Below are positions 6,165 through 8,351 of a DNA stretch of 8,351 bases, in pieces. Positions within the stretch are counted from its first letter, which is position 1. The number at the start of each line of letters is the position of its first letter. Origin of the DNA: VAZQ01 sp050179645 (lineage in GTDB: Bacteria; Pseudomonadota; Alphaproteobacteria; Rhizobiales; Xanthobacteraceae); assembly GCA_050179645.1 (NCBI GenBank), contig JBFXEX010000199.1, positions 1 to 8,351 of the forward strand, written 5' to 3'. The notes under the pieces are model-generated. The model was not told the origin of the DNA. It was given only the letters and a program-made list of their open reading frames with translations, and did no database searches. The position numbers were made by a program, and so were the translations under genes.

Positions 6165-7634
6165 ATGACAGATCGACCTGCGGCGGAACAAACGACCCGC
6201 AGTCGCCGGCTGCGCCTCGAGCTCTCGGGCAAGCTTCTGGTTCTCACGATCCTGTTCGTGATGATCGCCGAAGTGCTGATCTATGTTCCGTCAATCGCCA
6301 ATTTCCGCTCCAACTGGTTGAACGACCGGCTGTCCGCCGCGTACACGGCGGCGCTCGTGCTGGACGCGGCGCCGAGCGGCATGGTGCCGGACGATCTGGC
6401 GCGCCAGATCCTCGATTCGATCGGCGCACGGGCGGTCGCGATGAAGATGGGACAGCAGCGCCGGCTGCTCGTGGTCTCCGAGATGCCGCCGGAAATCCAA
6501 CACGACATCGACATGCGCGACATGTCCTGGCATCGCGCCATCATCGATTCGTTCGAGACGCTGTTCGGCCGCGACATTGACGTGATGCGGGTGGTCGGAC
6601 CGGCGCCGATGGGCGGCGAGTTCGTGGAAATCATCCTCGACGAGAAGCCGCTGCGCAACGCCATGCTGCGGTTTTCGGCCAATATCCTGTTACTCTCGCT
6701 GGTGATCTCCGGCATCACGGCGACACTGGTCTATCTCACCCTTCATTATATGTTCGTGCGCCCGCTGCGCCGGATCACCGCCAACATGACAGCTTTCCGC
6801 GAGCAGCCGGAGAATCCGTCGCGGATCATTGTAGCGTCCGGGCGGCAGGATGAAGTCGGCACTGCCGAACGCGAACTGGCGAGCTTGCAGACCGAGCTGG
6901 CGACGCTGCTGCAGCAGAAGAGCCATCTCGCCTCGCTCGGTCTCGCGGTGTCCAAGATCAATCACGATCTGCGTAATCTCTTGACCTCCGCGCAGCTGTT
7001 TTCCGAGCGGCTGGCAAAGATCGCCGATCCGCACGTGCAGCGCTTCACGCCGGCGCTGATGCGCGCGCTCGAACGCGCGATCGCGTTCTGTGAATCGACC
7101 TTGTCGTACGGCGGCGTGCAGGAGCCGCCGCCCGACCGCCAGATGGTTCCCCTTGAGCCCTTGGTGGAGCAGGTTCGAGAGACTCTCGGCCTCGACCCCA
7201 CCGCGCCGACCCGCTGGGTCAGCGCGGTCGAGCGCGGTCTCGAGGTCGATGCCGATCCGGATCAGTTGTTCCGCGTGCTGCTCAATCTCGGGCGCAATGC
7301 CGTGCAGGCGCTCGACAGCCAGGCCGCTAAGGCCACAGGTAACGCCCAGGTTCGCGTCACCGGTCGCCGTGAAGGCGCCGTGGTGGTGATCGAGGTCTCC
7401 GACACCGGACCGGGACTTCCCGCCAAGGCGCGCGAGCATCTGTTCGAAGCTTTCCAGGGATCGGGACGCAGCGGCAGCACGGGCCTCGGTCTTGCCATCG
7501 CGTCCGAACTGGTGCGGGCACATGGCGGCGACATCCGGCTGGTCGACGGCACCATCGGCGCAACCTTCCGCATCACCATCCCGGACCGCACGGTCGAACT
7601 CAGCACGCGGCGCACCGAACGCGCTCAGGCGTAG
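6165..7634 (+). CDS. HAMP-domain sensor histidine kinase
   Basis: Membrane sensor kinase of a two-component system, 489 residues. The order is: cytoplasmic N-terminus; membrane segment (about 22-45); periplasmic sensor region (46-169) of no recognised type; second membrane segment (about 170-195); HAMP linker (196-250, Pro200 and DEVG at 229-232); dimerisation/phosphoacceptor helix with His267 in KINHDLRNLLTSAQ (264-277); and ATPase domain with N box LLNLGRNAVQAL (372-383), G1 VSDTGPGLP (411-419), F-box region LFEAF (426-430) and G2 GSTGLGLAIA (437-446). All catalytic residues appear present. The HDLRN form of the H box resembles the NtrB-like group. ATG 6165 was chosen because the upstream part of the frame, back to 6033, overlaps the flavoenzyme gene; the Shine-Dalgarno is poor. 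The gene follows the flavoenzyme by 40 nt and may be in its operon. No response regulator lies within the window. Confidence 0.93.
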   Translation: MTDRPAAEQTTRSRRLRLELSGKLLVLTILFVMIAEVLIYVPSIANFRSNWLNDRLSAAYTAALVLDAAPSGMVPDDLARQILDSIGARAVAMKMGQQRRLLVVSEMPPEIQHDIDMRDMSWHRAIIDSFETLFGRDIDVMRVVGPAPMGGEFVEIILDEKPLRNAMLRFSANILLLSLVISGITATLVYLTLHYMFVRPLRRITANMTAFREQPENPSRIIVASGRQDEVGTAERELASLQTELATLLQQKSHLASLGLAVSKINHDLRNLLTSAQLFSERLAKIADPHVQRFTPALMRALERAIAFCESTLSYGGVQEPPPDRQMVPLEPLVEQVRETLGLDPTAPTRWVSAVERGLEVDADPDQLFRVLLNLGRNAVQALDSQAAKATGNAQVRVTGRREGAVVVIEVSDTGPGLPAKAREHLFEAFQGSGRSGSTGLGLAIASELVRAHGGDIRLVDGTIGATFRITIPDRTVELSTRRTERAQA

Positions 7635-7666
7635 AGGCGATCGGTTTGCACGGTTTCGGCCCCGCA

Positions 7667-7695
7667 TTGACAACGTCCTGCCGCTCGCCTCGACT
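7667..7695 (+). promoter_or_regulatory. Possible promoter of lnt
   Basis: A perfect TTGACA -35 hexamer (7667-7672) lies in the 105-nt gap between the kinase and lnt. Seventeen nt downstream the hexamer is TCGACT (7690-7695), only three of six to the -10 consensus. A loosely conserved -10 is tolerated in alphaproteobacteria, but the case is weak. No clear terminator was seen in the same gap. Confidence 0.25.
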
Positions 7696-7739
7696 GCCCG
7701 CGTGAACTTTCATCAAAACATCGCACGGTTTGCATCGCC

Positions 7740-8351
7740 GTGACGCTCGGTGGACTTCCGCAAGCGATCATGCTCGCGCAGGGCTGGCGGCGCGCGCTGC
7801 TTGCGCTTGCGTCCGGTCTCGTCTCAGTGCTGGCGTTGCCGCCGTTTCATCTTTGGCCGGTGCTTTTCCTGACGTTTCCGGTACTCGTCCGGCTGCTCGA
7901 TGGCTCCGGTAGCGGCGCGCGTGGGGTGTGGCGCGGGGCACTGACGGGCTGGCTATTCGGATTCGGGTATCTGCTCGCCGGGCTCTACTGGCTCGGCCAT
8001 GCGTTTCTCGTCGATGCTAAAACCTTCGGCTGGATGCTGCCGTTTGCGGTCCTGACCGTGCCGGCCGGACTGGCGATTTTTCCCGCCGCTGGCACGGCGC
8101 TAGCGCAACTACTCTGGACGCGCGGCGCGCCGCGCATCTTGGCGCTGGCGGCAGCGCTCACCGCCGCCGAATGGTTGCGCGGCCACGCGCTCACGGGCTT
8201 TCCGTGGAATACCTTCGGTTATGCGCTGACCGCGCCGCTCGCGCTCGCACAGGGTGCGGCGCTCGTTGGTATCTGGGGCCTCACGTTCCTGGCAATTTCG
8301 GCCATTGCCACGCCGGCTGCGCTAACCGACAGTCGCGCTGACACCCGACGC
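7740..8351 (+). CDS. lnt: Apolipoprotein N-acyltransferase, N-terminal part (cut by the right edge)
   Basis: Lnt adds the third acyl chain to the N-terminal cysteine of lipoproteins in the inner membrane. The 204 codons visible run open to the window end; the nitrilase-type catalytic domain lies beyond it. Seen: GWRRALLALASGLVSVLALP (15-34), PFHLWPVLFLTFPVLV (35-50), GWLFGFGYLLAGLYWLGHAF (70-89), and the signature AEWLRGHALTGFPWNTFGYA (143-162), with several hydrophobic membrane segments, as in the membrane domain of Lnt. The GTG at 7740 is the first possible start after an in-frame TGA at 7668-7670; ATG 7770 (residue 11) is the alternative. Neither has a good ribosome site. The gap of 105 nt from the kinase suggests a separate transcription unit. 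Confidence 0.93.
   Translation, partial: MTLGGLPQAIMLAQGWRRALLALASGLVSVLALPPFHLWPVLFLTFPVLVRLLDGSGSGARGVWRGALTGWLFGFGYLLAGLYWLGHAFLVDAKTFGWMLPFAVLTVPAGLAIFPAAGTALAQLLWTRGAPRILALAAALTAAEWLRGHALTGFPWNTFGYALTAPLALAQGAALVGIWGLTFLAISAIATPAALTDSRADTRR

Noticed and set aside
6690..7673. Minus-strand 327-codon frame antisense to the histidine kinase
   Set aside because: The plus strand carries all kinase boxes; the antisense frame is a high-GC shadow.

Overview
The window looks like chromosomal DNA from a high-GC alphaproteobacterium of the Bradyrhizobium/Rhodopseudomonas/Nitrobacter group. The grounds are the rpmH-rnpA-yidC order, the alphaproteobacterial style of YidC and Lnt, and an intergenic palindrome (GTAGCCCGGATGGAG...) of a type common in that group. 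The genus is inferred from memory of these families, not from a search.

Layout. (1) Positions 1-900 are visibly AT-richer than the rest and hold the 5' part of a TIR-domain gene on the minus strand. It is broken by an apparent one-base deletion near 420-424: the second half of the protein continues without a stop in the -1 frame to the left edge. (2) Positions 901-1068 are a non-coding junction with a long imperfect inverted repeat and, beyond it, a short stretch that reads like a second copy of the YidC C-terminus. (3) Positions 1069-3493 are the conserved minus-strand operon rpmH (GTG start), rnpA, yidC, with a good sigma70-like promoter at 3618-3647. (4) Positions 3494-3850 are the divergent intergenic region. 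(5) From 3851 a plus-strand cluster reads: a TVP38/TMEM64 (VTT-domain) membrane protein; a MerA/Lpd-like FAD disulfide oxidoreductase; a two-TM HAMP sensor histidine kinase; and, after a 105-nt gap, the N-terminal part of apolipoprotein N-acyltransferase (lnt), cut by the right edge.

How the genes work together. rpmH-rnpA-yidC combines translation (ribosomal protein L34), tRNA 5' maturation (RNase P protein) and membrane-protein insertion. The TVP38 gene and the FAD enzyme form a close pair that in other bacteria also occurs as one fused polypeptide, so they probably act together at the membrane; the substrate is unknown. The kinase follows by 40 nt and may be co-transcribed, but no response regulator is present. 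lnt would finish lipoprotein maturation.

I see no complete undescribed system here. The most interesting items are the frameshifted TIR gene in AT-rich DNA beside a core operon, the repeat-flanked duplicated yidC tail, and the TVP38/flavoenzyme pair with its unusual active-site and cysteine features.
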